A stretch of 64,000 bases of DNA from Gammaproteobacteria bacterium (lineage in GTDB: Bacteria > Pseudomonadota > Gammaproteobacteria > DSM-16500), in the NCBI GenBank assembly GCA_021324305.1, contig JAJPJI010000033.1:107478-171477 (forward strand). Direction: 5' to 3'. Shown here in pieces: positions 27,371-35,710 of this stretch (its first letter is position 1; the number at the start of each line of letters is the position of its first letter). The notes below the pieces were generated by a model. It saw only the letters and a list, made by a program, of their open reading frames with translations, ran no database searches and was not told the DNA's origin. Position numbers and translations under genes: made by a program.

Positions 27371-28657
27371 ATGTTAATCAATCAAAATCCAGTTATGCCG
27401 TCCACACAAATACCTGCCGCAAAACGATCCGGCAGCAAACCGCGGAGAATTAGTTTTATTAACTTTTCTCTGCTGTCTATTCTGGTATTGTTCTTCAGTC
27501 TTGCAAACTCGGCTTCCGCCTCTTCATGTCAGCCTCCCGCCGTACCCGGCGTTAACCAGCTGCTTGCCCAGGGAGCAACGCTGGCCAGCAACATGCAAAC
27601 TGACTTTGGGCGCCTGCAGCACTCTTCTGCCTGCTACCTGGAGGTATGGCCTGTCAATACTTCTCAGGTTGCAGCACTTGTCAAAACCGCGTATGCCAAC
27701 AATGTCCCCATCCGCACGCAAGGTGCCTCCCACTCTGAAAATGGGTCTTCGCTGCCGCACCAGTTTGAACTCCTGATTCATACAGCCAGATTGAATACGA
27801 TCACATTCGAAAAGACCGGCACCGTCACTGTCGGGACAGGCATACCCGTCGCCCTGGTGAAAGATTTTGTCGCCAGGCATTCCAGCTTTTTCATGCCTGT
27901 TTCCAATGATGGCGGGGTCGCACCCACAGTTGGCGGGTATATTTCCGCAGGCGGAATAGGGCTTACATCCGATTTATATTCGGGTTTCTGGGAGCATGTG
28001 AACTCGATTACATTAGTTACCGGCAGTGGAAAGATAGTTCACATCAAAAAACATGACCCGATTTTTCAATATATATTTGGATCCATGGGACAACTCGGGA
28101 TCATGACGGAAGCTGTTCTGAACCTGTTACCAAACGAATCCCTGCCTTTCAATTATCCATTAGGCGAATCATACACAATCCGCTATCCAACCACGAATGG
28201 TTACTATTGGACGAAACCCAACGCGGATCAGTCCATTTACTGGTTTAATTTATTCGCCTCTCCTGAAGAATTTTCGCAAGCCAAATCCGACCTGGAGAAT
28301 TTGGAGAATAAATATCCGCAGGCCCTGAAATACCGGCCAATATATATCTGGAAAGTCATCCGCGCATCCATTACCCCACCGCTTGTCTATGACAAACCCA
28401 GTGATTTTTATGCCATTGGTATTTGGGGCAACAGGGCCGGCGATTCTGAAAGCATGAAGCAGTTACAATCTTTGGCCATGGATTTTGATGCGCTGGTATT
28501 TCAAAAAAAATATCGCCGCTATATTCAGACAGAAATATCAGCATCACCTGAGCTTTACAAACGCTACTATTCACGCAAGACTTACACTGAATTTCTGAAA
28601 ATCAAATCCAGTCTTGACCCAAAATTTTTATTCAATCAGCGGAGTTTTTTTAAATAA
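27371..28657 (+). CDS. exported FAD-linked oxidase (PCMH/VAO type), paralogue 2
   Basis: 428 residues from the ATG at 27371; the longer frame from 27305 overlaps the preceding gene. A signal peptide with an extended basic N-region (KPRRISFINFSLLSILVLFFSLANSASA) precedes a domain closely related to the upstream paralogue: CYLEVWPVNTSQVAALVKTA, IRTQGASHSENGSS (His121 at the flavin-linkage position), GGVAPTVGGYISAGGIGL and SLDPKFLFNQR. It is a tandem duplicate that has diverged. It converges with the second UbiA-like gene at 6 bp. Confidence 0.85.
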   Translation: MLINQNPVMPSTQIPAAKRSGSKPRRISFINFSLLSILVLFFSLANSASASSCQPPAVPGVNQLLAQGATLASNMQTDFGRLQHSSACYLEVWPVNTSQVAALVKTAYANNVPIRTQGASHSENGSSLPHQFELLIHTARLNTITFEKTGTVTVGTGIPVALVKDFVARHSSFFMPVSNDGGVAPTVGGYISAGGIGLTSDLYSGFWEHVNSITLVTGSGKIVHIKKHDPIFQYIFGSMGQLGIMTEAVLNLLPNESLPFNYPLGESYTIRYPTTNGYYWTKPNADQSIYWFNLFASPEEFSQAKSDLENLENKYPQALKYRPIYIWKVIRASITPPLVYDKPSDFYAIGIWGNRAGDSESMKQLQSLAMDFDALVFQKKYRRYIQTEISASPELYKRYYSRKTYTEFLKIKSSLDPKFLFNQRSFFK

Positions 28658-28663
28658 TGCCAC

Positions 28664-30232
28664 TCAAGACAAGTCTATGGAGTTTCCTCCCGCATAATAG
28701 AGAATGAAAGACATAATAAGGATGAAGGTCAAATTGCAAAATGACAACGCGATCCCAGGGTTAAAATTCCTTCTATTGATTAGATAAAATTGCACAGCAC
28801 CCGCAAACCCCAGCATCACCCCCAGCCAGATATTTGGCAGAACAAAATAAAACGCAAGATAGGTCAGCCAAAATGCAGCTCCTATCATGCATTTTGCTGC
28901 TCTGGCGCCTATCATATTCACTACTGTATGCATTCCCTGAAGATCACTGCCTTCAAAATCAAGTAGATTCGCGGCGACTGTGTACCCGAGTAAAAATATC
29001 CAGATAACAATATTCTGAAAACCCCTTTCAACATACTGGATCAAAAGGTATCCCATCATAACAAACGCCAACGCATCAAGAGAAACAAGCAACTTTGAAA
29101 TAATAACCGCTCTCTTTAATCTTAGCGGCGGCATTGAATAGACATACATGCTCGCGGCTGTCAGAGAAATCAGAAATGCTGATTTGACATCAGAAAAAAG
29201 CGGATAGAGTATAGCCAGCAGAATGCAGATGTTTGCTATCAGATTATATTTTGACGCCAGAACTCCAATCCGACCTGGAGCCTCCGCGTTATTTTTCTTG
29301 CTGGCTGACTGCATGGCAATTCGTTTGGCAGCCAAGGCTACATGGAGATAAACGATACCAGTCATGCATAAGATAATATTGATCATACTGTTTTGGTATG
29401 CAGGGGCAATTCCGCTTGCAACATCTACAACATTGGAAAAACCGAGAATGACACCCAGTATCAACATCAACTCATGATGAACAAGCCACTGCTGGTTTAT
29501 CGCTCCTGTTACGCTCTCAAATGTTTTTTTATCATTCAGATAAAACAACAACGGCACCAATATCAGCATCAGTATCAGATAAAAATGTATCATCAACTCA
29601 TTCGTGAGTATAAATTTCATCCCCAGCAGACCTAGGAACCACTTGATAAAATATGGAGATACGCCAATCAAAAAAATTGACGTATAGACTGTCCACGCCG
29701 ACAAAAGGCTGGGAATCACATTCAGTTTTTTTGCACGAAAATACAGATAACAGCCCAATATGACCATTAATACTTCGATACGCATGCCAGGTGTCACACC
29801 TATGTATCCGCCCCCAACGGTTAAATAGGTATACAATAAATCGGTTTTAATATCCGGCAAAAGGTAGAATATATTCGCTCCAGCACCGCGAGTGAAAACC
29901 AGATCCAGCAGAGGTGTAATTATTAACAGGATAAAACTCGGCAAAATGACGCGCAATATTCTTGCCACGGAAATCCCTGTAATAAAATATGCAATGACTG
30001 TAATTAACATTGCAATCGTTAGATAACAAAGCATTCCGTGAAGATAAAACCCGAAAAACGCCGGCGAGATTGAATTAAAGTAATTCCATTTTTGTGAATA
30101 TGATTCAATAAACTGGCGTAAAACTGTGATAGAAAAAAATGTCACCCAATAAAATGAAAATGGTATGTTTGTATTTTCAAAATACGATATCAATTTCGCT
30201 GGCACATACTGGATGACATTCCTTGCTGACAT
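28664..30232 (-). CDS. UbiA-fold membrane protein, paralogue 2 (degenerate active site)
   Basis: A 522-residue polytopic protein with the same layout as its two neighbours: N-terminal membrane domain (FENTNIPFSFYWVTFF, PLLDLVFTRGAGANIFYLLP, GMRIEVLMVILGCYLYFRAKKLN) and a UbiA-like C-terminal half (YVYSMPPLRLKRAVIISKLL). The first Asp motif is absent, replaced by a Lys/Asn/Ala loop (ASKKNNAEAPGRIG), and the second is reduced to NLLDFEGSDLQG. Its ATG overlaps the stop of the exported gene at 30232-30744 by one base, so the two are translationally coupled. Confidence 0.75.
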   Translation of the reverse strand: MSARNVIQYVPAKLISYFENTNIPFSFYWVTFFSITVLRQFIESYSQKWNYFNSISPAFFGFYLHGMLCYLTIAMLITVIAYFITGISVARILRVILPSFILLIITPLLDLVFTRGAGANIFYLLPDIKTDLLYTYLTVGGGYIGVTPGMRIEVLMVILGCYLYFRAKKLNVIPSLLSAWTVYTSIFLIGVSPYFIKWFLGLLGMKFILTNELMIHFYLILMLILVPLLFYLNDKKTFESVTGAINQQWLVHHELMLILGVILGFSNVVDVASGIAPAYQNSMINIILCMTGIVYLHVALAAKRIAMQSASKKNNAEAPGRIGVLASKYNLIANICILLAILYPLFSDVKSAFLISLTAASMYVYSMPPLRLKRAVIISKLLVSLDALAFVMMGYLLIQYVERGFQNIVIWIFLLGYTVAANLLDFEGSDLQGMHTVVNMIGARAAKCMIGAAFWLTYLAFYFVLPNIWLGVMLGFAGAVQFYLINRRNFNPGIALSFCNLTFILIMSFILYYAGGNSIDLS

Positions 30233-30744
30233 TATTGAGTAGCCGCATTAGGTTCCGGAGCAGCTGATGGATTGGCAGGATTTGGAGCCTGCGGCGCATT
30301 AGGCGGCACACCCTGATTGGCTGGCGGCATCACTCCAGCTGGCGGCACATTCAAGACTTTGATTTCCGGTAGTGTTACTGATTGGCCGCTGGATGGATCT
30401 TGATAGGACAAAGTGAAGATAATCAGCTCCTCCGGCTTCAGCTGTTTTTTTGGATCGCAATGGAAAATGTAGTCAGTTACGACATTCGGATCAAGATTAA
30501 GCACTGTATCAATCACCGATTGAGGCGCTATTACAAATTGTTCAGGATTTTTTTCATTCAGCGCTGCCTGAAGTGTGCGGGCTGGCAAATCCTGTCCGTC
30601 CTTCCAGCCCCAGATCTTTGCGGCCCAGGGACAGCCTTTTTCTCCTTGCATAGGCGTCATGGAAGGCGAAACTGTTGTTGATGCATAGAGATTGCAAGAT
30701 ACTATAAGCGCTGCCAATCCGAACATTCTAAAAACTGATTTCAT
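30232..30744 (-). CDS. exported protein with Pro/Ala/Asn-rich tail
   Basis: 170 residues with a signal peptide (FGLAALIVSCNLYA-STTV). A compact region has GCPWAAKIWGWKDGQDLPARTLQAALNE and DYIFHCDPKKQLKPEELIIFTLSY, with two cysteines; the last ~40 residues are proline, alanine and asparagine repeats (NAPQAPNPANPSAAPEP). Such tails can span peptidoglycan or act as linkers. It is coupled to the second UbiA-like gene, so the two proteins probably act together at the inner membrane/periplasm. Family not recognised. Confidence 0.75.
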   Translation of the reverse strand: MKSVFRMFGLAALIVSCNLYASTTVSPSMTPMQGEKGCPWAAKIWGWKDGQDLPARTLQAALNEKNPEQFVIAPQSVIDTVLNLDPNVVTDYIFHCDPKKQLKPEELIIFTLSYQDPSSGQSVTLPEIKVLNVPPAGVMPPANQGVPPNAPQAPNPANPSAAPEPNAATQ

Positions 30745-31034
30745 ACAATATTCCCTCTGCTAGAAATACGAATTTTCACGGGCTATCTATAATCATTAAT
30801 GAATTGCTCTCTGCCGTCAATTAAATTACCCCCTGTTTTAATCCATTCCGCCTCATGGTATAAGTCCGGTCCATCCAGCAAAAGATCTGTTTTAGTTAAA
30901 TATCCTCAATAAGTTACAAACAGTCAGTGGTTCCTGTTGTCTTGATTTATAATTCCAGAAACAATAGAATAAAATTATGTGCAATTTTAAAACAATCAAC
31001 CTCGGGACAAGCACAGCATACTGGGAGTAATCAC
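30745..31034. other. 290-bp AT-rich divergent promoter region
   Basis: It lies between two divergently oriented exported genes. A TATAAT at 30948-30953 could serve the plus-strand gene. Nothing else supported. Confidence 0.35.
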
Positions 31035-31589
31035 GTGAAGCTCTTTCCGATAACATCCATTTTCATCAAGTCAGTTTTAATGTTCACAGCAAGTTTGTCC
31101 TTATGTTTCAATTTTATTGCTTATGCTCAGCCTATCAAATCTGATCAACTTGCCCAACTAACCATCTTGCTCAAGACTTATGGACAGGAAGTTAAATCCA
31201 GCGCCAACTTTTATCTTGCCGGCACTGTCTGTCATAAAAGCCAATTGGACAAAATTGTATATATCACCAATACACAGTTCATGTATTTATTTTTTAATGA
31301 TTCTCTCGGAAATTGCGTACTTGCCAGTATCAATCTGGCAACGAATACAAAGTATAAAAATATGCCTGGCGGTTGTCTTTGCAAAATGAGTGACACCGTC
31401 TACAAGCAAATCTATACTCCGTGGAGCCTGGGCGCCCTAGAGAATTTCGATTCCACCCAACAAGTCAACCCTGGATTCAAGCAACTCGCTACTTATGTCC
31501 ATAATTGTCTGGTTGCCAACGTCGTAGAGATAACGACAGTACTCAATGAGTTGAATACCTCAAGCCAGGTTACTGGAATGAAGCCCTAG
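31035..31589 (+). CDS. exported four-cysteine protein, paralogue 2
   Basis: 184 residues from the GTG at 31035, chosen because a GGGAG ribosome site precedes it and a signal peptide starts there (FTASLSLCFNFIAYA-QPIK); the frame continues upstream to 30927 without one. It matches the product at 25597: YGQEVKSSANFYLAGTVCH, FMYLFFNDSLGNCVLASI, IYTPWSLGA and a late Cys (VHNCLVAN), plus an extra CLC. It converges with the third UbiA-like gene (9 bp). Confidence 0.75.
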   Translation: MKLFPITSIFIKSVLMFTASLSLCFNFIAYAQPIKSDQLAQLTILLKTYGQEVKSSANFYLAGTVCHKSQLDKIVYITNTQFMYLFFNDSLGNCVLASINLATNTKYKNMPGGCLCKMSDTVYKQIYTPWSLGALENFDSTQQVNPGFKQLATYVHNCLVANVVEITTVLNELNTSSQVTGMKP

Positions 31590-31598
31590 CAGCAATTA

Positions 31599-33167
31599 TT
31601 ACTGTGGAAAGTAAATTTTTATCATCATCAGATACACAATCAGCGCAACCAAACTTAGGTTATGGAAGAGTAATACCAGAAATTCATTGTATGGTTTGCG
31701 ATTGATTAAATAAAATTGCAACCCTCCCCCCAATACTAACGGCACAATTAAATATATATTGTCTACTATATAAAACAGGGCAAGATAGGTCAGCCAGAAT
31801 GCCGTGCCTATCATTATCTTTGCTTTTTTGTCTCCAAACAACACCGGCAACGTGATGATTCCCGCCGCACTGTCTCCCTTGACATCTTTCAAGTCGATAA
31901 AATTGGCAGACAGCGTAAACCCAATCAGAAAAATCCAATATAATGACTCTGGAAACCCATCAACACTTTTTCGTACCAGCAGATACCCCAGCATAACCAG
32001 GGCCAGAGAGTTCAACGAAATGGCCAACTTTGAAAAAACTATAATCCGCTTCAGTCTCAGTGGCGGCGATGAATACACATAATAGGAACCCATGAACAGA
32101 CTCATGACAAGCAACGCTTTTGAATTCACCATGGCACTATAAAAAAGTGCCAGCGCCATAAAGCAGAAGCCGAATGATAAATATGATTTCACATCGATTA
32201 CATTCCTGATTAATGGCCTGTCCGCATTTGAAATCCTGTCAATCTCAATATCTGATAAATTATTCACAACAATGGCAAACAGCCCCGAGAAAAGCAGGCT
32301 AATCATGCATAAAACGATATTGATCACAATATCTTCGGAAAAATAGAGTTGTGGCAGCACATCATAGGCGCTTTCACCCAAAGCCAGTGCAGCCCCCAGA
32401 AACAGCATTAGCTCATAATGCGTCATACGCAGCGCACGCACATCCCTGGCAAACAGCAAAAACATCTCCGGATTCGCCAGATACGCGGTCATCATGCCGA
32501 AAAGAAACAAAGCCACAAGATAGAAATGAATCATCATCTCGGTTGAGAATACAAAGCTATATCCGGTCAATTTCATTAATGCATTGATGAACAACGGCAC
32601 TGCGCTCCAGAGAACAATCATGGCATAAATCAGCACAGTATAAATAGCACAAAAAACCCAATTCAGCTTTTTTACGCGGAAATAGGCAATCACGCAAAAC
32701 AGAAAACTGATTACCAGACACTTTGCACCTATCGAAGCGACAGGATTACCGGTTAAAAAAAAATGGAAAATATCAATTGTCCCCGAGCCTGGCACGAGAT
32801 ATCCCGTGTTGACCGGATTACCGCCAGTCGTGGTCAAGTCAACAAAAGGTTTTATCCATGACAGGATATACCCCGGCATCACTACTTTCATGACACACTT
32901 AACAGGAACCCTGGTTATGTAGTTTAGGATCAATATGAATAACACTGCCCATGTGATGTTTGAAAGCATGTAGTGTGTAAAATTGATTAACACCTGCTCT
33001 GCAGGTAAATTGAAGATAAATTCCTGACGGGAAATGTTATTCAAAAAAAATGCTATCACAAGGGTAAAAACAAAGCCGAGAATGTAATTAATAAAAGGCA
33101 AATTCCAGTTTTCAAGAGCAGCAACAACATTGGCAGGCATTACGCGAAACGAAGAAAAACATTTCAT
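31599..33167 (-). CDS. UbiA-family prenyltransferase with N-terminal membrane domain, paralogue 3 (motifs retained)
   Basis: 522 residues, polytopic. The C-terminal half is a recognisable UbiA prenyltransferase: motif 1 is NNLSDIEIDRISNADRPLI (302-320; Asp306 and Asp310 kept, the first Asp of NDxxDxxxD is Asn303), then YVYSSPPLRLKR, and motif 2 DLKDVKGDSAAGI (425-437; Asp425, Asp428, Asp432) is complete. This is close to the homogentisate/geranylgeranylglyceryl-type branch. The N-terminal ~240-residue membrane domain is not part of classical UbiA. It probably transfers a polyprenyl group to an unknown acceptor. Confidence 0.82.
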   Translation of the reverse strand: MKCFSSFRVMPANVVAALENWNLPFINYILGFVFTLVIAFFLNNISRQEFIFNLPAEQVLINFTHYMLSNITWAVLFILILNYITRVPVKCVMKVVMPGYILSWIKPFVDLTTTGGNPVNTGYLVPGSGTIDIFHFFLTGNPVASIGAKCLVISFLFCVIAYFRVKKLNWVFCAIYTVLIYAMIVLWSAVPLFINALMKLTGYSFVFSTEMMIHFYLVALFLFGMMTAYLANPEMFLLFARDVRALRMTHYELMLFLGAALALGESAYDVLPQLYFSEDIVINIVLCMISLLFSGLFAIVVNNLSDIEIDRISNADRPLIRNVIDVKSYLSFGFCFMALALFYSAMVNSKALLVMSLFMGSYYVYSSPPLRLKRIIVFSKLAISLNSLALVMLGYLLVRKSVDGFPESLYWIFLIGFTLSANFIDLKDVKGDSAAGIITLPVLFGDKKAKIMIGTAFWLTYLALFYIVDNIYLIVPLVLGGGLQFYLINRKPYNEFLVLLFHNLSLVALIVYLMMIKIYFPQ

Positions 33168-33340
33168 CGAAATTCAATATCCTTATTAAAACCATTACAT
33201 TCACTTAATATTAATTTGACCGATTAGACAGCATTTTCATTGTAATCATTTATCTCACTATTTACATCTTTTTTGCCATCAGGAATTCATCCTGTGTCAC
33301 CAGTGTTTAATTATTTTTTTCCTGTTTCAATTCGTTTAAA

Positions 33341-34189
33341 ATGATTATCCGGCTATCAAATGATTCAAACACATTCCAAAGAAATTTACATGAATTTATG
33401 CCTCAGCAAATGAATGTCCAAAATACAATCACGCCCAGGGACCGGGACTTTGATTTCAGGGAGACACCCAAACACTGGGTACATGATAACGGTTATCTTA
33501 CCCATATGTTTAACGCTCCCTCTTTTGCCCTGCCTTATATAGAAGGTTTTGTGAACTTCACTGTCATCAATGTCTTGAGCAGGGTCAAAGACAAAAACCT
33601 GGAGGCTGCTTGCCAGGCATTCCTGAAGCAGGAAACCCTGCATGCACGTGAACATATAAAATATAACACTATGCTGAATACACACGGCTATAACTGTCCC
33701 CGGGTCATAAACAGCCTGCGAGCCAAACTAAGCCATATTAAAGCCAAATGGTCGCCATTATCACTGCTTGCGGTCGCAGCAGGTTTTGAATGTTTTACCT
33801 CACTCTTGAGCAAATCCGTACTGGAAGACAATGTGCTGGGTTTTGCCAGTAAAATGCCAGCTGACCGATTCTGGAAGTGGCATATGATGGAGGAACTCGA
33901 GCACAAATCCGTATTGATGGATTTATACAAGCAACTGGGTGGCGGGTACATCAGAAGAGTTTCCATCCTGTCTCTTGTTTTGTTTTTCTACTGCTACTTT
34001 AGTGCGAAAATTTATATTAGGCTGCTGCGAACCGATAATTTGCCTGTTTTTAAAGGATTATTATACGTTTGCCGAAAAGACTCTTTTTTCCGCAAGAGTC
34101 TGATTCAATCACTGGGTTGCTTTCGGATACGCTTTGATCCTCGACAATTAAAAACCAGCAAATTGATAAATTTTGACACAATTTCGTAA
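33341..34189 (+). CDS. putative metal-dependent hydrolase / diiron-like protein (PF10118-type)
   Basis: 282 residues; resembles predicted metal-dependent hydrolases of the Metal_hydrol (PF10118) group. Two helix motifs provide candidate metal ligands: FLKQETLHAREHIKYN (ExxH) and HMMEELEHKSVLMDLY (EExxH), as in ferritin-like di-metal proteins. Residues ~210-225 (ILSLVLFFYCYFSA) may be a membrane segment. The start is uncertain; an ATG at 33398 is an alternative and neither has a strong ribosome site. It is divergent from the third UbiA-like gene, and could be an oxygenase or hydrolase in the same pathway (inferred). Confidence 0.7.
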   Translation: MIIRLSNDSNTFQRNLHEFMPQQMNVQNTITPRDRDFDFRETPKHWVHDNGYLTHMFNAPSFALPYIEGFVNFTVINVLSRVKDKNLEAACQAFLKQETLHAREHIKYNTMLNTHGYNCPRVINSLRAKLSHIKAKWSPLSLLAVAAGFECFTSLLSKSVLEDNVLGFASKMPADRFWKWHMMEELEHKSVLMDLYKQLGGGYIRRVSILSLVLFFYCYFSAKIYIRLLRTDNLPVFKGLLYVCRKDSFFRKSLIQSLGCFRIRFDPRQLKTSKLINFDTIS

Positions 34190-34323
34190 ATCTTCTTGTC
34201 CCCATCCCAACCAGTCTTAGCATGCTATTTGGTATGCCTGAATAATATACGTCTCAATCACACCATGATAAAATCCCAGCAATTTGAATATGGTAAAACC
34301 TTCATCTACGCTGGATATATGAT

Positions 34324-35082
34324 ATGCCTTCTGCAACTGATAGAAAAACGACGCATTTCGGTTATCGCGAAGTCCCTGAACATGAAAAAGCCAATCTTGT
34401 CGCCGAGGTATTCCGCTCTGTCGCACCGAAGTACGATTTAATGAACGACTTGATGTCTTTTGGTCTGCATAGACTTTGGAAACGGTTTACGATTGAACAG
34501 GCCGGCATCCATCCTGGTAATTACGTATTAGACGTTGCTTCCGGCACCGGTGACCTGGCTTATGCCTTTGCAAAAGCTGTCGGTCCCAAGGGTAAAGTCA
34601 TCATGACTGATATTAATGATGCCATGCTTAGAGTCGGGCGAGATCGTCTGGCAGACAAAGGTATAATAGGCAATCTTGAATGCGTTCAGGCAGATGCAGA
34701 AAAGCTGCCATTTGTAGAAAATTATTTTGACTGTATAACAATTGCATTTGGCCTACGAAACGTGACCAATAAATTGGCAGCGCTTCAATCCATGTATCAT
34801 CACCTCAAGCCCGGTGGAAAGCTACTGGTTCTCGAATTTTCACATCCAAATACCGCAGCTCTCGGTAAATTGTACGATGTCTACTCATTCAACATCATTC
34901 CCAGACTGGGGGAGCTTATTACCAGTGACCGCGCGAGTTATCAATACCTGGTTGAATCCATTCGCATGCACCCTGATCAGGAAACTCTCAAGGCAATGAT
35001 GATAGAATCAGGTTTTGAAGATGTTGAATATTTCAATTTGAGTGGAGGCATTGTTGCCCTGCATAAAGGATACAAATATTGA
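34324..35082 (+). CDS. ubiE: ubiquinone/menaquinone C-methyltransferase
   Basis: The 252-residue UbiE methylates the quinone ring at carbon. Motifs: [46 protein letters not shown], the SAM site [16 protein letters not shown] and FGLRNVTNK. It starts the ubiE-ubiJ-ubiB cluster, a conserved proteobacterial operon, just downstream of the UbiA-like island. Confidence 0.97.
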   Translation: MPSATDRKTTHFGYREVPEHEKANLVAEVFRSVAPKYDLMNDLMSFGLHRLWKRFTIEQAGIHPGNYVLDVASGTGDLAYAFAKAVGPKGKVIMTDINDAMLRVGRDRLADKGIIGNLECVQADAEKLPFVENYFDCITIAFGLRNVTNKLAALQSMYHHLKPGGKLLVLEFSHPNTAALGKLYDVYSFNIIPRLGELITSDRASYQYLVESIRMHPDQETLKAMMIESGFEDVEYFNLSGGIVALHKGYKY

Positions 35083-35086
35083 ACCC

Positions 35087-35710
35087 ATGAATAAATTCTT
35101 CCTCGCTTCTCTCACAAAATCTATTAATGCATACCTCGATCTGGATCCGGAATCCAGACAGCGTTTAAAAAAATTACAAGGAAAGGCCATTACCATTGAA
35201 TTGCTCCCATTGAAGTTCATATTCCAATTCATGTTCAGCGACAATGGCGTGAAATTAGAGGCAGATGAACTCCATCCAGCCGACACAAAAATACGCGGTA
35301 CCCCGTTACAAATGCTTGCTGTCGCCATGACCAGAGACAATCGCCACCGTTTTTTCGCTGAAGATTTGATTATTGAAGGAAATGCCGAACTTGGCCAGCA
35401 AGTCATTGAGTTGTTCGATGACCTGAATATTGACTGGGAAGACTCTCTTTCCCGCTTTATTGGCGACATACCTGCCTATCATGCAAGCCGTATTGTCCGC
35501 AAGGTCAACGCCTGGCTAGGAGAAGTTGAAACAACCCTGACTCAGAATATGAATGAGTATATTCATGAAGAAGCACAGTGGCTGCCAGCGCGGGAAGCAT
35601 TGCAGGATTTCTTTTCTGAAATTGATTCCTTGAGAATGGATGTAGACCGGATGGAAGCCAGGATCAGCAATCTGCGCACACACTTAATTAACGACGAGGC
35701 AAAACAGTGA
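35087..35710 (+). CDS. ubiJ: ubiquinone biosynthesis accessory factor UbiJ
   Basis: About 207 residues from the ATG at 35087 (the open frame extends to a GTG at 35042 inside ubiE). It has an SCP2-like lipid-binding N-terminal domain (KKLQGKAITIELLPLKFIFQFMF, DTKIRGTPLQMLAVA) and a C-terminal coiled-coil (MDVDRMEARISNLRTHL). UbiJ binds ubiquinone intermediates in the Ubi complex. Its stop overlaps the GTG start of ubiB. Confidence 0.93.
   Translation: MNKFFLASLTKSINAYLDLDPESRQRLKKLQGKAITIELLPLKFIFQFMFSDNGVKLEADELHPADTKIRGTPLQMLAVAMTRDNRHRFFAEDLIIEGNAELGQQVIELFDDLNIDWEDSLSRFIGDIPAYHASRIVRKVNAWLGEVETTLTQNMNEYIHEEAQWLPAREALQDFFSEIDSLRMDVDRMEARISNLRTHLINDEAKQ

Noticed and set aside
33631..33660. 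Second parS-like site around CACGTG at ~33645
   Set aside because: Only the central CACGTG and a few flanking bases match; the arms differ from the parS consensus. Other CACGTG hits (near 1815, 31035, 35866 and 39731) fail likewise.
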